A stretch of DNA of 64,000 nucleotides from Corella eumyota (Eukaryota; Chordata; Ascidiacea; Phlebobranchia; Corellidae). Within the stretch, counting starts at the first letter, position 1, and each line of letters opens with the position of its first letter. The position numbers and the translations under genes are program-made. The stretch spans positions 4,588,001 through 4,652,000 of the forward strand of contig OY720103.1 of assembly GCA_963082875.1 (NCBI GenBank). Direction: 5' to 3'. Of the stretch, positions 1 to 17,411 are shown in pieces. The notes under the pieces are model-generated. The model did not search any database, was not told where the DNA came from, and saw only the letters and a list, made by a program, of their open reading frames with translations.

Positions 1-916
1 TTGATAAACAAATCAATTCCATTATGGATCAAAAAATAATGCGTATGCTTACGTTTTTTACTCCTACTGGTCAAAAATTTCAAAGATTTTTCAAAGCAGC
101 AGGTGGATTTTTTTCATATTTCAATTTAATTTTCCTTTAAAAACACAACCTTTTGAAAGTTTAAATTCAGGCGATTTTAATTTTTTTTTTCGTTTTTAGG
201 TCGTTGTCAGTTTTCTATACCAAGTTTTAGTCCGTTTTCACCGATTAAAAAGAATCCTATGCTGCACAAACTAAGGTACAGAGAGCACAATGCCCGTGTC
301 CGCGAGGTAAACACATTAAAAAAATATTTATTTATTTTTGATGTCAAAAACACGACTTGACATTTTTTTCGACAAGTCTCCGGTTACCCTTTCTGTCTGG
401 TGAAATAGCCTGATTACTCAGAAACTGGTAGGCATTTGCTACGCTTTAACTAGCATGCAGTGAGGATCAAACCAAGAACCTTGTGTGGACAAACTTATTT
501 TGTATGATTCTAGAAAATAGCCAAACGAATTGATGATTGTCGATGTTGTTATTTTGGCATACAGCTACGACGGTTGGAAATAGGCCATGTAAAATGTAAT
601 ACAGTTTTTCCCACAAAACTATCAACACTTACCAGGCTGTGAATTGTGCTTCTTAAGCGTTTAAACTTTTTTCTAGAGTGTGCCCAAAGGCCAGTTGCTG
701 CAGTTTAAGTTTTCAGACGGTTGGGAGCCTTTGTGCAAATTTTTAAACGTACCCATACCAGACAAAGAGTTTCCCCACCGAAATAAAGGGGGATCTATCA
801 CCGAAGAGGTTATTGCAAAATCTATAATGTTCGACCAGATCAAAAAAGAAATTACAATTATGTTATCACTTTTAACAGTTTTTGTAGCTAGCTTGGTTTA
901 CTATTTTTTCTTTTAA
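1..916 (+). CDS. Sulfotransferase (Sulfotransfer_4-like), C-terminal part, 5' end outside window
   Basis: Three exons are seen: <1-102, 200-306 and 677-916 (stop 914-916), with GT-AG introns and matching phases (1, then 0). The protein runs from a helical stretch through KLRYREHNARVRE and SVPKGQLLQFKFSDGWEPLC to FPHRN. The DGWEPLCKFL and FPHxN blocks are typical of the C-terminal end of the P-loop Sulfotransfer_4 family, often annotated as 'NAD-dependent epimerase/sulfotransferase' in invertebrates. The last ~20 residues (IMLSLLTVFVASLVYYFFF) form a hydrophobic tail ending at the stop, so I infer a tail-anchored or single-pass membrane protein. The PAPS-binding N-terminal half lies upstream of the window, so substrate and specific identity cannot be given. 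A candidate AATAAA lies at 1314-1319. Confidence 0.8.
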
Positions 917-3101
917 ATTAGAGAATATTAATTTATCATCTGTAAAATTTTCAACAAGTTAGTCCATGACTAGTCCATGACCGACTACATTTTCAAGCAA
1001 ATATATTCTTCATTACAACATTGTTTTTGCCATTTGTGATTGCCTTAAATGAAAAACAACTCAATAATTTTAAGTTCTAATTGACCTTTTAGCATGGACA
1101 ATTAATTGCTCTTGATGAAAATGATTGATTGAATATATTGTGTTAATCCAAAACAATTTAAAGGCCCTTGGAAAGGTCTGATTCTAATTCATCAACGTTC
1201 TAATTTTTGTTTTCTTGTAATTTCCACATTATAGATATAGTATGTGTGTGCGCTTTATTTGTATTTAAAAATGTTTTAGTAATAGGCAATACTATATTCA
1301 AGTTAAAGCCTTTAATAAAACTTTGCTTTAAATTGTAATCTTTTTTTTCTAAAAAAGAAGCCTTAAAGGATTTTGCTAATTAGCCTTCAGCGCTTATTTG
1401 GTAGAAAACGCTTTGTAGTTCTCTATAGTAATGCTACAATTAAATCAAGTTACTTTAAAAAGTATTGGTAGTTTTAAAGCTTTATAAGGTAGGTTATTTA
1501 TTGATAATAAAAAGTTTTAGTAATATAGCCTTGATTGGCTTAATAGTTAACTAGTAGTTTACATTGCTATACGGTATCATAAAAACTTAAACATTAAAAA
1601 ATTGATTTGTTATATATTTCTTTGATTTAAAGCGCTTTTAATCCTAAGTTTGGACAGGGTTCGGCGATATATCAAAATACTTGAAAAATAACATGATCTT
1701 GTCTAAACCTTAGGGTACTTGAAAAATAGCCTTTGTTAATATAGCCGATTACAGTAAAGTTGTCACAACAAATGTAATATTTTTAGCGAAATGGACACGG
1801 AATTTTATTTTGCAAAAGAGATTTAGTTATAGGCAATACCAAAAATTTCATTATAGCATACTTTACTTGCTGTTGTTGTATGTAAAAAATAAGAAAAAAC
1901 TGGTGTTTAAAATGGACTTAACTTCTAGCTTTGAAAGGTTTTTTTAATAAAACTTTTCGTCGCCTAATTCTGTAAAGGAGTGACCACCTATTTAGAAATT
2001 AAGCTTTTTTAATGCGAAGAGTATCCGGAATTTTTTTCGCTAGTGTTTGTACAGTAAGCTACTTTATAATATTTAAGGTGGTCAAGAATTTAAAAAGTTG
2101 CTTCAGTTCATTTTAAAATTCTGGCCTTATTGTTACAAAATTTAAGAAAGACCTGTATTGGTAAATAGATACAACAAATATACTGGTTTTAGTCTATTAA
2201 CTAAAAATATTTAAATCGTTTGTGGTTGACGGTTTTTGTAAAAATTAATGTCTGTAAAAGTAAAGAAATGAGAGAACCGTAAAAGTAACAAGAACGATAT
2301 ATTTTCAGTTATTGCAGCTATAAAGAAACGATGACCTTTATTAGTTACATGTATATAAAAATGTTATAAAATTGGGGTTTAAAGGTTAATAAAAGCTAAG
2401 ATTCTTCTTAAAAGTTGTCAAAGATCCTTAACTATTTGAAAAGGACCGTGAAGTTAATAAGCTCTATAAATTGATTTAAACATTTGCTCTTAAACATTCA
2501 ACTAATTTTGCGCAGAAAATTATTCAAGACTTTTGGATAATCTACAAAAGTATTTATTTCTAATTTAGAAAAATAAAAAAATATTCATGTTTTCTGATTG
2601 CGTGTCTACCTTAACAAAACGCCCGACAACGCCTGGCGCCTATGGATCCAATATTCTTTTGTTGATTTAAAAACTTTGTGAATTACTTTTTGGCGATCGC
2701 GCGGCCTAGATAAGTAGCCCCGCAATAATTCGGGTAATAGATCGAGTGCCAAATCGACCTGAAGTACCGATATTATTATTCACATTACACACGATCTCGC
2801 ATTGTGAGGTTTCGATTTTATTAGGTCCGTGTCAAAGTGTTGGTGGGTGTTATTATTGTGGGTGTGTTACTTAGAATTTTAAGCTCGTTTACAGATTAGT
2901 TTTAGTGTGATGGTTACGCTATAAAAATACTATAAAAAATGTGGCGATTGTAATTCTCAACAATTAATATTTTTATTATTTTCGATGTAACTGATTATTA
3001 TTAAATTTATCGTGTAGGAAAATTTATATTTATTGGTTTGTTTTTTTATGTAGAATTTTTAGATACAGAAAAACCGTTTTAATTAAAAATATAAGATAAA
3101 T
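917..3101. other. Intergenic, AT-rich; 3' UTR of sulfotransferase and upstream region of CUB/EGF gene
   Basis: No coding sequence is supported. The left part is presumably 3' UTR (AATAAA at 1314-1319). The 2630-2770 stretch is locally GC-richer (gcgatcgcgcggcc) and 2918-2940 carries TATAAAA-like runs about 170 bp before the next ATG. These could belong to the promoter of the gene starting at 3102. Otherwise only A/T-rich sequence is seen. Confidence 0.5.
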
Positions 3102-8829
<5,728 letters not shown>

Positions 8830-9064
8830 GCAGCACAAGTGTTCTGATATTTTACAAACAGATTTAATGTCTTGATACTTTACAAACTAGTTAAATGTCC
8901 TGATATTTCACGAACCAATTAAACAACTTAAAAAAGTGTTCTAAGTATTAAATTAATTTTCTTTGATTTTTTTTAGAACTTTATTTAAAAAAAAATAAAA
9001 GAAATAATAAAAACTACATTAATCTCTTTTGACATTTACGATTAAAAACACTATAGTGACGTCA
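8830..9064. other. Short intergenic gap with facing poly(A) signals
   Basis: AATAAA on + at 8994-8999 (for the CUB/EGF gene) and AATAAA on - at about 8980-8985 (for the lysine-rich gene). The two convergent transcripts probably overlap at their 3' ends. Confidence 0.5.
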
Positions 9065-10714
9065 TTATTTTTGGTATGACGTCATGTTGTTGACGTCATA
9101 TGCAAAAAACGTCGATCCTGGTTGAGGAGACAACGGAGGTCGTGACCTTCCTTTGGGGGTCACGTGACCGCGGTGTTCTCTTTCTAAAATATCGTCGGCC
9201 GATGACATCGAGCTGTATCCCTGATTGGTTTGTGACGTCATGGAAGGTGACGTCAGCAGTCTGGGTGTCCGGGAACGCGGCGACGTTTCGCGATGAAAAG
9301 AATTTGGTTTGGCGGAAGAATACAAGCCGCTTTGGGGCCTAGTCGACATATTTGGGTATTGGATATTTTGTATATTGCCCGAGTATTGGTTACTCATAAA
9401 ATTTGTTGATTGTTGTAATTGGTTTGATTGTGAAAAGACAAATGACGGCCTCTGAAAGCTACTTTCAGTAATCTGTGGCAATCTAGTGACGTTGCTTTTG
9501 ACTTGGAGCGAAGGTAACTGGTTCTTGCGGCTTGTGATGTTTGCAAATAGAACAGGTGGTGATTGAACTGTAGTCGCAGGGCTTTGAAATTTATTTGTGA
9601 CGTCACTTTTTGTGGTATTTGTCAGAGCAGTTTTAGGCCGAGACTTTTTCGATCTGACTGCTGTTTTTCGTTTTCTTTTAGGTTGGTGTTCCAATTTTCT
9701 CAAAGGCATGACCTCTGGACTTTCATTCGACTTTGTTAATTTAACTTGATCCTTGCCTATGTCTGGTTGTACATTTGACGTGAATATAAAAGGAGACACC
9801 TTAGTTTGTGGCCTGTTTGGAATAGGTGCTAAAGTTTTAGGAATATTTTGCCATTGTTCATGTTTCGTTTCTTTAAAAACATTGGGTATAGCCTTGTCTG
9901 ATGTACTTGAAAGTGTTGGCAGTTGCGCCAATATCGGACGAGGTGAAAAAATATCTGGATGTACAGTTTGCTGTACTCTCTCTTCTTTTTCTTTATGCTT
10001 TTTCTTTTTACTCTTTTTAGATTTAGACTTCTCTTTTTTAATTTCAGTTAAAGGAATTGGGTTAATAATATTTTTATCAATTGAAGTGTTGGCATGTTTT
10101 AAAGTATGCTGATCATTGCTTTTGATAGATTCGCGTCTTGTAACCTCGCTTTGGCTTTGCGAAAACGTTAAGGTTCTAACTCCACTATCAGGAGAAGTTG
10201 GACTGGACACTCTATCATGTGTGACTCTTGGCTTTCTTTTACTTCGTTTTTTTTTCTTCTTTTTGCTGCGATGACGCAACATTTGATCGCTAGGCAGCAA
10301 CTGAGGTTCAATATTTTGAACAGACACTGAAAAGATATTGCAAAGACTTGGAAATTCGTTTGTTATATATATTTAAATTTATAAAATTTCGTTAAAGAAT
10401 TAGATATTCTTGATATATGTTAATATATTACTTTAATTGTCTTTTAAAAAATCAATAAATTCTGTATGAAAACATGTGTTGTAACCTAGATACAGTTATG
10501 AATCACCTCCTTTGCTCAAACAATTAAGATCTAATTGTTTTCCTAACGATAATATGATGCGAATTTTTGAACAATAACATAACAACTACGTTGATTGGTC
10601 ATTTCAAATTGGGAATTTAATGATAAACAAAACAAGTACCATAATATTCTGATTCAAGTACTTAGCTAATAAGTGGCTTTCAATCTCTGTTCTACGTGAC
10701 GGGCCTCTCGACAT
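9065..10714 (-). CDS. Lysine/serine-rich protein of unknown function
   Basis: The main exon is 10326-9065. It starts after acceptor AG at 10328-10327 in phase 1, so the 420-aa open frame cannot begin at its own first codon. A plausible first exon is 10714-10696 (MSRGPS, donor gtagaa), giving 426 aa, but this start is a guess. The protein is low in hydrophobics, with a strongly basic N-terminal cluster (RHRSKKKKKKRSKRKPR) resembling a nuclear localisation signal, a second Lys-rich block (KKEKSKSKKSKKKKHKEK), and long Ser/Thr/Pro/Gln-rich stretches. No domain is recognised. It converges on the upstream CUB/EGF gene. Alternatively, the exon could be a 3' exon of the gene at 11026-13786, whose exon 7 also ends in phase 1, but that gene already has its own stop. 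Confidence 0.6.
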
Positions 10715-11025
10715 AGTACATCCAAAACCATGTGAATAAAAATGACGTCACTCAATTACACACCACCACAATAATGATAATCAATAAATATTTTATTTAT
10801 TGGCTGATGATTTTATTATTTACAATTTAAGATATGATACTAAACAGTTTAAATACACTTTAAATGAATTATGTAATGATATTATGAAGAAAAAATGAAG
10901 CAATGACACAACCCAACGAATGAATAAGCAACTCTAAAATGAATAATGATGATGTATATATTTACAAGTAGTAAGTATAACGACTATGTGAATTTTTGAA
11001 AACCATGTCGTAGCTACTGATGACG
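10715..11025. other. Intergenic, probable promoter of lysine-rich gene and 3' UTR of next gene
   Basis: No coding sequence. There is one TGACGTCA near 10742 about 30 bp upstream of the proposed start, AT-rich runs, and a TGACGTCA just after the stop of the downstream gene near 11020. Confidence 0.4.
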
Positions 11026-13786
11026 TCACCAGTTACCTTCTTGCTCTTGAAGCGGTTCGTTCGTGCCGTTGTTGTTCGCATCTCCGCCTTCGATCATCGA
11101 CGAGTCTTGCACTTTGCCAACCCCATGAGCGGATTTGTACAGGTAACCTATTACGCCTAACACTATTGCAAGCGAGCCTACCACGCCCATGATTATACCA
11201 ATCGTTTTTCCAATCGACGAATCATGATCGTGCTCGTGGTCATCTAAAACAGGATTGGTCAATTTTTTATTGACAAAGACAGATTACAAATATAGATCCA
11301 TATACTGTTAACTATAACAGAGCTTTATGAACAAAAAAGGTTTTTAAATAACATTTACCTTCCGAGTGATCTGTTCCGTTTAAGGCTGTGCTATTTAAAG
11401 ATGGGTCTGACGTCGTTCCATTTAAATTGGATTCGGGGCTTTCTGTTCCATTTTTACCACCTTCTTCTGGTGAATTTTTGTCTTCTGAATTGATATTTGA
11501 CGTTGGTGCTACTGTATTTAGTGGAGTTTGTGTGGTTGTTATATCTGATTGGATATCGCTTTGTCCGTTGTTGCTGCCTTGTTTAGTTGCATCCGGACTT
11601 TCTTGTTCAACTGCCTTCGGAGTTTCTTCATTATTTCTCGAGCCACCAGTAGGCGTTGGTGTTGTTGCTGGTTGTGCTTTTGTGGTTTCTGGTTGTTCTA
11701 TGGTATCCGTTGGTGCCGCTGGTGTTGCCGCAGATGGTTCAGGCTGGTCATCATCTAACTCTAGATTATAAGAAAAACCAGTGTGTAAAATTATTTTTTG
11801 CTCTAAACTTGCATGTAAAATTTGCTTACGTGTTTCGCAATTCTCTCCCGTATATTTGGGATGACAAACGCACGTGTGGTATCCTAAGTGATCGTCGCAT
11901 ACGCCGTAGTTCTGACAGGGATTCGGCTCACATTCGTTGATGTCCGTCCCGCAATTCCAATCCGTCCACCCCGTAGTACAAGTGCAGTGGAATTCGTTTA
12001 CTCTGTCTTCGCACCTGCCACCGTTTTCGCAGGGATTAGATCTGCACTCATCGTAATCTGAAATACAAGCGTTAATTTAAATTGAAAATCTGTGAATTTT
12101 ATTCGCCTTATTTTGTAAAAGTTATATAATTTTTTTTATATATCTTTCAATGTGAAAAGGTCAAATGTGCGACCTAAACACAGAGTAGCATAAGTTACTT
12201 CGACTCGAGTTGCCTTTAGCAGTTTGAAATAATATATTAATTATAATTGCCCAGTAATTATGCTGCCAATTAATGGCTGGCTTAGCAGGAGTTTATACCG
12301 TTTATAGCGCCTTTAAGAGCGCTACAGCATAAGAGCAGCGGGGATTGAACCCACGACCCCATGTGGTACAATATGCCTTATTACAACAACACGCTGCCGA
12401 TTAAAGTTATACGGTATACTGAAAATTAATCTACTTTGACATATCAACTTTCATCTGCATAAAAGTAACAAAGTTGTATCCAACCTATAGCGCAGGTTTC
12501 GCCAATGTAGCCTTCTACACAATCACAAGTCCATTTGTTTGTTCCGTCCACGCAGGTGGCTCCGTTTTCGCACGGACTTGAGGCACAATCGTCAACATCT
12601 ATTCAAATACCACAAACGGAATACTGTATATTTTAGCTAGGAAGTACTACGCTTAAAACACTTATGTTTAAATCAGCAAAATTGAAGTGCAAATTTATTA
12701 GGAAATCTCACTTATTTCGCAGAAATCTCCTTCAAATCCATCCGCACAAAAGCAATAGACAGTCGAGTCGTCTATATTCTCACAATCCGCCCCATTCTGA
12801 CAGGGGTTATTCGTGCATTGTACGCCCCCTGGTGACGGGGTTACGGGAGGAGCTGGTGTAGTCACCAGGGCTTCTGTAGTCGTTGTGGTTGCTCCCGGGG
12901 TGACCGAGTATCGTAGGGAAAACCCCTCTAATTGAACCGAGCCGTCCGATTGGAGAAGCAAGGTGGTTCTTCCCCTGACGCGATACTCGCCGGATGGACT
13001 GAATTTCTCTATTCCTTTACCGCAAAATCTGCAAACAAAAAAATTCTAAATTTACCAGTTTTGTACTCTAAGAAATAAAAAAGCAATACAAAATACCCTT
13101 TAAACATTTGGAAACAATTGACTATTCGGTTGTCAATATATGCATTGTTAAATTTATTAAAAGTTAACCAAACAAAGTTTGAAACCTGTCAGTGTCTGTT
13201 CTTGTTTTAATTTGCAGAAAATCGTACTCACAGCCATCTGAAGGCTCGGTATGGAACGCCGTAAATTGTAAAGTAACTATATCGTTCGGTTCAGCCTACA
13301 AAAAAACATTATTCTAGTGTCTTCATAGAGTCAAAATTAAGAGTAATATTTTGCTACATTTTCCTAACCAAGCGTTACATTACATAGAAACTTTTTTTGC
13401 GCAAGTCTGTTGAACTAGCTATAAGATATCAAAATATGAGAATGTTGCCCACTATTTAGCTTGTTATAATGTCTCTACTTACATGCTTTTGAGTAGCTTA
13501 CGATATTTACTATTAACATGTACCTAATTTTACTTTGACAATGACTTACGTCTATAATCCAAGTACAGTCGGAGTTTGGCGGGTATTCGCCTGGATGACC
13601 TTCGCTTTGTATTACCCCCTGTCCAGTTAAGATTGAGTCACAAGCTTGCCCGTTACATAAACCTGAGTTCAAATTTTTTTACATTTAAATAAGATATATA
13701 CTTGCTTAGTTATGAGTAAATACCTAAAACTTACCCAATAAAACACCCACAAATATGATAACACCTAAACGTGCTGAATTTGTCAT
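11026..13786 (-). CDS. CUB/EGF type I membrane protein with mucin-like stalk
   Basis: Exons (5' to 3' on minus): 13786-13735, 13662-13550, 13295-13186, 13028-12712, 12598-12485, 12057-11830, 11760-11359, 11243-11026. Phases agree and the product is 517 aa. Order: signal peptide ([18 protein letters not shown]), CUB domain split over three introns (C at ACDSIL, SDCTW, DGCEYD, RFCGK), a Thr/Pro linker, one EGF ([12 protein letters not shown]), a calcium-type EGF ([16 protein letters not shown]), two EGFs in one exon, a ~130-aa Ser/Thr/Asn/Pro-rich stalk with several N-glycosylation sequons (NGT, NST), TM helix ([22 protein letters not shown]) and a short ~40-aa acidic tail ending EGNW. It resembles the + strand gene at 3102 in domain order but has a short cytoplasmic part. 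Function is unknown; a cell-surface location is likely. Confidence 0.85.
12131..12401 (-). repeat. SINE family 1 copy
   Basis: Reverse-oriented, near full length, with a degraded B-box (ggggattgaaccc). It lies in the intron between EGF exons of the CUB/EGF gene. Confidence 0.75.
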
Positions 13787-14162
13787 AGCAGAACTGGTGC
13801 TTACTATCTTGAATAAACGTCTAACTTTTGTTCAGTTATGTAGTTTATTATATTATCGATTTTTTTCGGAGCACTCATAACTCGAGTGTCCGCTAAGTGT
13901 CAGCAGAGAGATTAAACCATCGAATATAATGTTATTACGTAGTGAAAAATGTCCAGTAATGTGGTATGTGAAAATGCATTGGACAACGAATAATTTCGGG
14001 TTTAAACCGCACCAATGCCGTACAATTCTTAGCTAACATTTAATCAATCCATCTTTTAAACAAACTGCTAAAAATACAAAACATTTTGCATAAAATTTGT
14101 TTTATTATCTAAAATAAATACATAAGTTAAATATTAGGTACTTATTTAAAATACAGTTAATA
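13787..14162. other. Intergenic gap between two minus-strand genes
   Basis: No gene. A fragment of tRNA-like repeat family 2 lies at about 13965-14060 (atttcgggtttaaaccgc then caccaatgccgt). The rest is 5' flank of the CUB/EGF gene and 3' flank of the sulfotransferase. Confidence 0.45.
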
Positions 14163-15884
14163 CTAGTAATAAAAAATGTTTTTTAAATCCCGTTTTAAAC
14201 GGGTAGAGTTGATTTGATAACTTTTGTACAATAAATATTCGATCCAAGATTGCTCGGGCCTAATAACTGCTTTACAGGTATTGTTATATTTTGATTCGTT
14301 TTTTAAGTTATAGCCAATCATAACCACACCGTCTGGATTATGTAACTTATTTTCGAAATTTTCAATATCATCATTTTTGATTCGATCTCCTTTGATGCAA
14401 TTCTCACGCAAATCTGTGTTCAGTTTATTTATTTTTTTTATATCTCGCTCTAATTTATGTGTTCCATAGTTTTCAACTTTTTTCCAGAACGTTCTGTTGA
14501 AATAATCGTAAAGCGCTGAATCTGCTCTGTTCCAGGATCTGATTTTTTCTCGCAAATTCTGGTTAATTTGCGTTTCAGGCTTTGACCTAGCGTTCGTTAC
14601 AAGATATACAACGTCTAATAAGTCCCAGCATAAAATGTCTCTTAACAAGACTACAGACTCCATGAAATAATCTGAGATTAAAACCAAGTCAAAAATGTTG
14701 GATATCTCTTTGATTGACTGATTAATGTAATTTAAATCATCCACAAAGTTGTCATAACCCATGTCGTAAAAAACAGAATTTTTTGCCATCCATGGAATTG
14801 AAGTTTTTGGGTGGTTATCGACGTGTCTATAAATAAATTTATATGTTATAACTATAACTAAGAATTTGAATAGTTTTAATTTTTTTTTGATTTGTATATA
14901 TCCTTATCTTCAATGTGGGAAGGTCGAATGCGAGAACATATAACATAGAGTAACAGCAGTTACCCCGACCCATTCTTGGGTTGTCTTTGGCAGTTTAAGA
15001 TGTTATAGGATATAATTGCCTAATAATTACGCTGCTGGTAAGGTGCTAGCTGGCTTAGCAGGAGTTCATATCGTTCATGGCGTCTTACTTAAGGGCGCTA
15101 CAGCATGAGGTCACTGGAGATCGAACCCAGAACCACATGTGGTGTAAAAATTGTTCTGACCACTACACCACTCTGCCGTTTTGGTACAAAATGGTGGTTT
15201 AAATCTTTTCCATTTTGTGGTATCAATGTTAAACGGCAGACGCTAATGTTTAAACTTACTTTTGGGGGTCTTTCAACCAGTTAGCTAATCCGGTTCTGTT
15301 TTGAGGCTCGTCCGAAAACGAGGCGCAGTACTGGTGAAAATAGTCAAAAATTGATTCAAACTGGGACCCTGGCTCTCTTAGAATCGTAATAAAAACAGTA
15401 TCATTCGGCATTATCGCCCTTACTTCGGTTATGTTTAACCTTAAATGATGACAAAGCATATTGACTTTGCGTGCAGAAGACAATAGGAATTCCTTTTGAA
15501 ATGTTTTGCCGTTAAGATATCCAAACGATTTGACTTTTGGTAGGCCGACTAAAAGATCGTTTTTGTCAGCATATCTCAAAAGGATATTTTGTACTGTGGT
15601 GCTTGCTGTTTTATGAGTTTTCATAAAAAATATGTTACTTTTTGGCGTGCATGTTTTTGTAGAATATTTCATTTTTGGATATTCACGAAGCTGTGTAGGC
15701 TGAAATCTAGAAAAAAACATTTGAAGTGTTAAGTAACATACATTGCAATTAAACAAGACATAGTTAACATATACATGTGAAAGCCTTACTTATCTGTTTT
15801 GTATACAAGAAACAACGTGCCGCTTATAACGAGTAAAATAGCTATCAATCCATACCAACGTACTTTTCCAACAACCTTTGACAT
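14163..15884 (-). CDS. Galactose-3-O-sulfotransferase-like enzyme
   Basis: Three exons: 15884-15790, 15706-15260 and 14826-14163; phases 2 and 2 match; 401 aa, close to the ~420 aa of vertebrate GAL3ST enzymes. It is a type II Golgi protein: a short N-terminal tail, then a TM anchor (WYGLIAILLVISGTLFLVY). The 5'-phosphosulfate-binding loop is FMKTHKTASTTVQNIL and the 3'-phosphate-binding block is FITILREPGSQFESIFDYF, both diagnostic of the GAL3ST family (PF06990), which transfer sulfate from PAPS to position 3 of galactose on glycolipids or glycoproteins. Several Asn-X-Ser/Thr sequons are present. Which acceptor it uses cannot be told from sequence. It is head-to-head with APEH across 1.5 kb. 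Confidence 0.88.
14891..15178 (-). repeat. SINE family 1 copy, full length
   Basis: In intron 2 of the sulfotransferase. It ends with the reverse complement of the tRNA-like head (ccactacaccactctgccg) and begins with the tail (tatatccttatcttcaatg). Confidence 0.8.
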
Positions 15885-15950
15885 TTCCTTGAGGCAATAG
15901 CATGCGCTTTGCTACCATTTCCTATTACATAATAGAAACCATTTCCTATT

Positions 15951-16372
15951 ACACAATTTCAGACAGTACTAAATCAAAGAAAATATGATTCTAAAACTTT
16001 TATGATATAGTAATTGTTGGGTAATATAGTAACAAAATAGCTGTATGTTAAAAATGAATTGCCCTCGGCTACTGTAATATAAAGTTTCATAAAAGTAAAC
16101 AACTTTCGTTATCGATTTTCATTTGCCAACTGTTGGATATTCCTTGCCAAATGCTTATCCTACACAATTCCAGACAGTACTAAATCAAAGAATATATGAG
16201 TCTAAAACTTTCATGATATAGTATTGTTGGGTAATATAGTAACAAAATAGCTGTATGTTAAAAATGAATTGCCCTCGGCTACTGTAATATAAAGTTTCAT
16301 AAAAGTAAACAACTTTCTTTATCGATTTTCATTTGCAATCTGTTGCATATTCCTTGCCAAATGCTTATCATA
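15951..16372. repeat. Tandem duplication, ~211-bp unit x2
   Basis: Two adjacent copies starting at about 15951 and 16162 share long identical stretches, such as gttgggtaatatagtaacaa and gccctcggctactgtaatat, with few substitutions. This implies a recent duplication. Confidence 0.85.
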
Positions 16373-17026
16373 AAATACACTAACTTTTTATACTTTTGAT
16401 AGTCTTTCAACAGGTATATAGCATTCTCTAGAAGGTGGTATTTGAAAGCTGTACGGTTCAGCACGCCTAGCAATTTGACAACTTATTAAATCAACAAAAA
16501 AACGCTCGCAGTATTACTTTCTCTACGCATGTTATAATCAGTAAGTAGTCAGACTGTTTACTTTAATAAATTCCCACACTACAGTTTTAAATATTAAATA
16601 AAGTCTGTGTAAATCGATTTTTAATATTTTTTGTAAATTGAACATAAATCATAAGCTGTATTTTATGTAAAACTGATCTTAAAGTACGCAAGAACAATTT
16701 CATATATTTTAATAAATTTTGGAGGATAAACATGTTATTTATGACGTCATGATAAAATATAAGACGTCACGACTCCCCAATTTACTTATTTTGGTCACGT
16801 TTAGTTACAACCCGTATTTTGTGCTGCATTTTTGCTTACGATTACCAGATTGTTTATATTCAGATGATACATAATGTTTACTTAATTCACTAAAGTGTTG
16901 GGGCTGGGGTAGGGTTTAAACCATGTTGAGGGTAGGGTTTAAACCACGCTTTGCAAACAGCTCATAATGCTCTAATTGTGCAATGATTTCATATCGTTCT
17001 AAATTACTGCTAAAGCTGTAAAGACC

Positions 17027-17323
17027 GGCAGCGTGGGCCGTGGGGTAGTGGTAAGAACACTTGATACACCACACATGAGGTCGTGGGTTCAATCTCCACT
17101 GATTTCATGCTGTAGCGCCTTGGGTAAGGTGCTATAAACGGTATAAACTCCTGCTGAGCCAGCACTCAATAAGCAGAATAATTATCAGGCAATTATAATC
17201 TATATAATATCCCAAACTGCCACACAGGCAATTTGAGACTGGGTCGAAGTAACTGATGTTACTCTATGTTTAAGTCGCGCATTCGACTTTTCCACATCGA
17301 GGATAAAGATATATACAAAAAAA
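17027..17323 (+). repeat. SINE family 1 copy, full length
   Basis: tRNA-like head (A-box-like gtggggtagtgg, B-box gggttcaatctcc), body, and tail with the family end ggataaagatatatac followed by an A-run. It ends ~90 bp before the APEH start codon. Confidence 0.85.
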
Positions 17324-17411
17324 GAGCTAAATGTAAATTCTGTTACTATTTAGGTTTTCGAACTGTCGTAAGTGCGTCTTTTTTAGTTTAAATTTAAGCT
17401 ATCTGTAGACA

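Larger units (their letters stand above)
15885..17411. other. Head-to-head intergenic region GAL3ST-like / APEH
   Basis: Contains a tandem duplication (15951-16372), two TGACGTCA-type sites near 16741-16766, a repeated gggtagggtttaaacca motif near 16911-16945 and a SINE (17027-17323). A T-rich stretch followed by ctgtag lies directly upstream of the APEH ATG and could be a trans-splice or 5'-UTR acceptor; this is not proven. Confidence 0.5.

Noticed and set aside
9753-10112. 119-codon plus-strand frame
   Set aside because: Antisense shadow of the lysine-rich gene; its Phe/Leu/Ser content mirrors Lys codons on the other strand.
11388-11771. 127-codon plus-strand frame
   Set aside because: Antisense of the Thr/Ser/Pro stalk exon of the minus-strand CUB/EGF gene.
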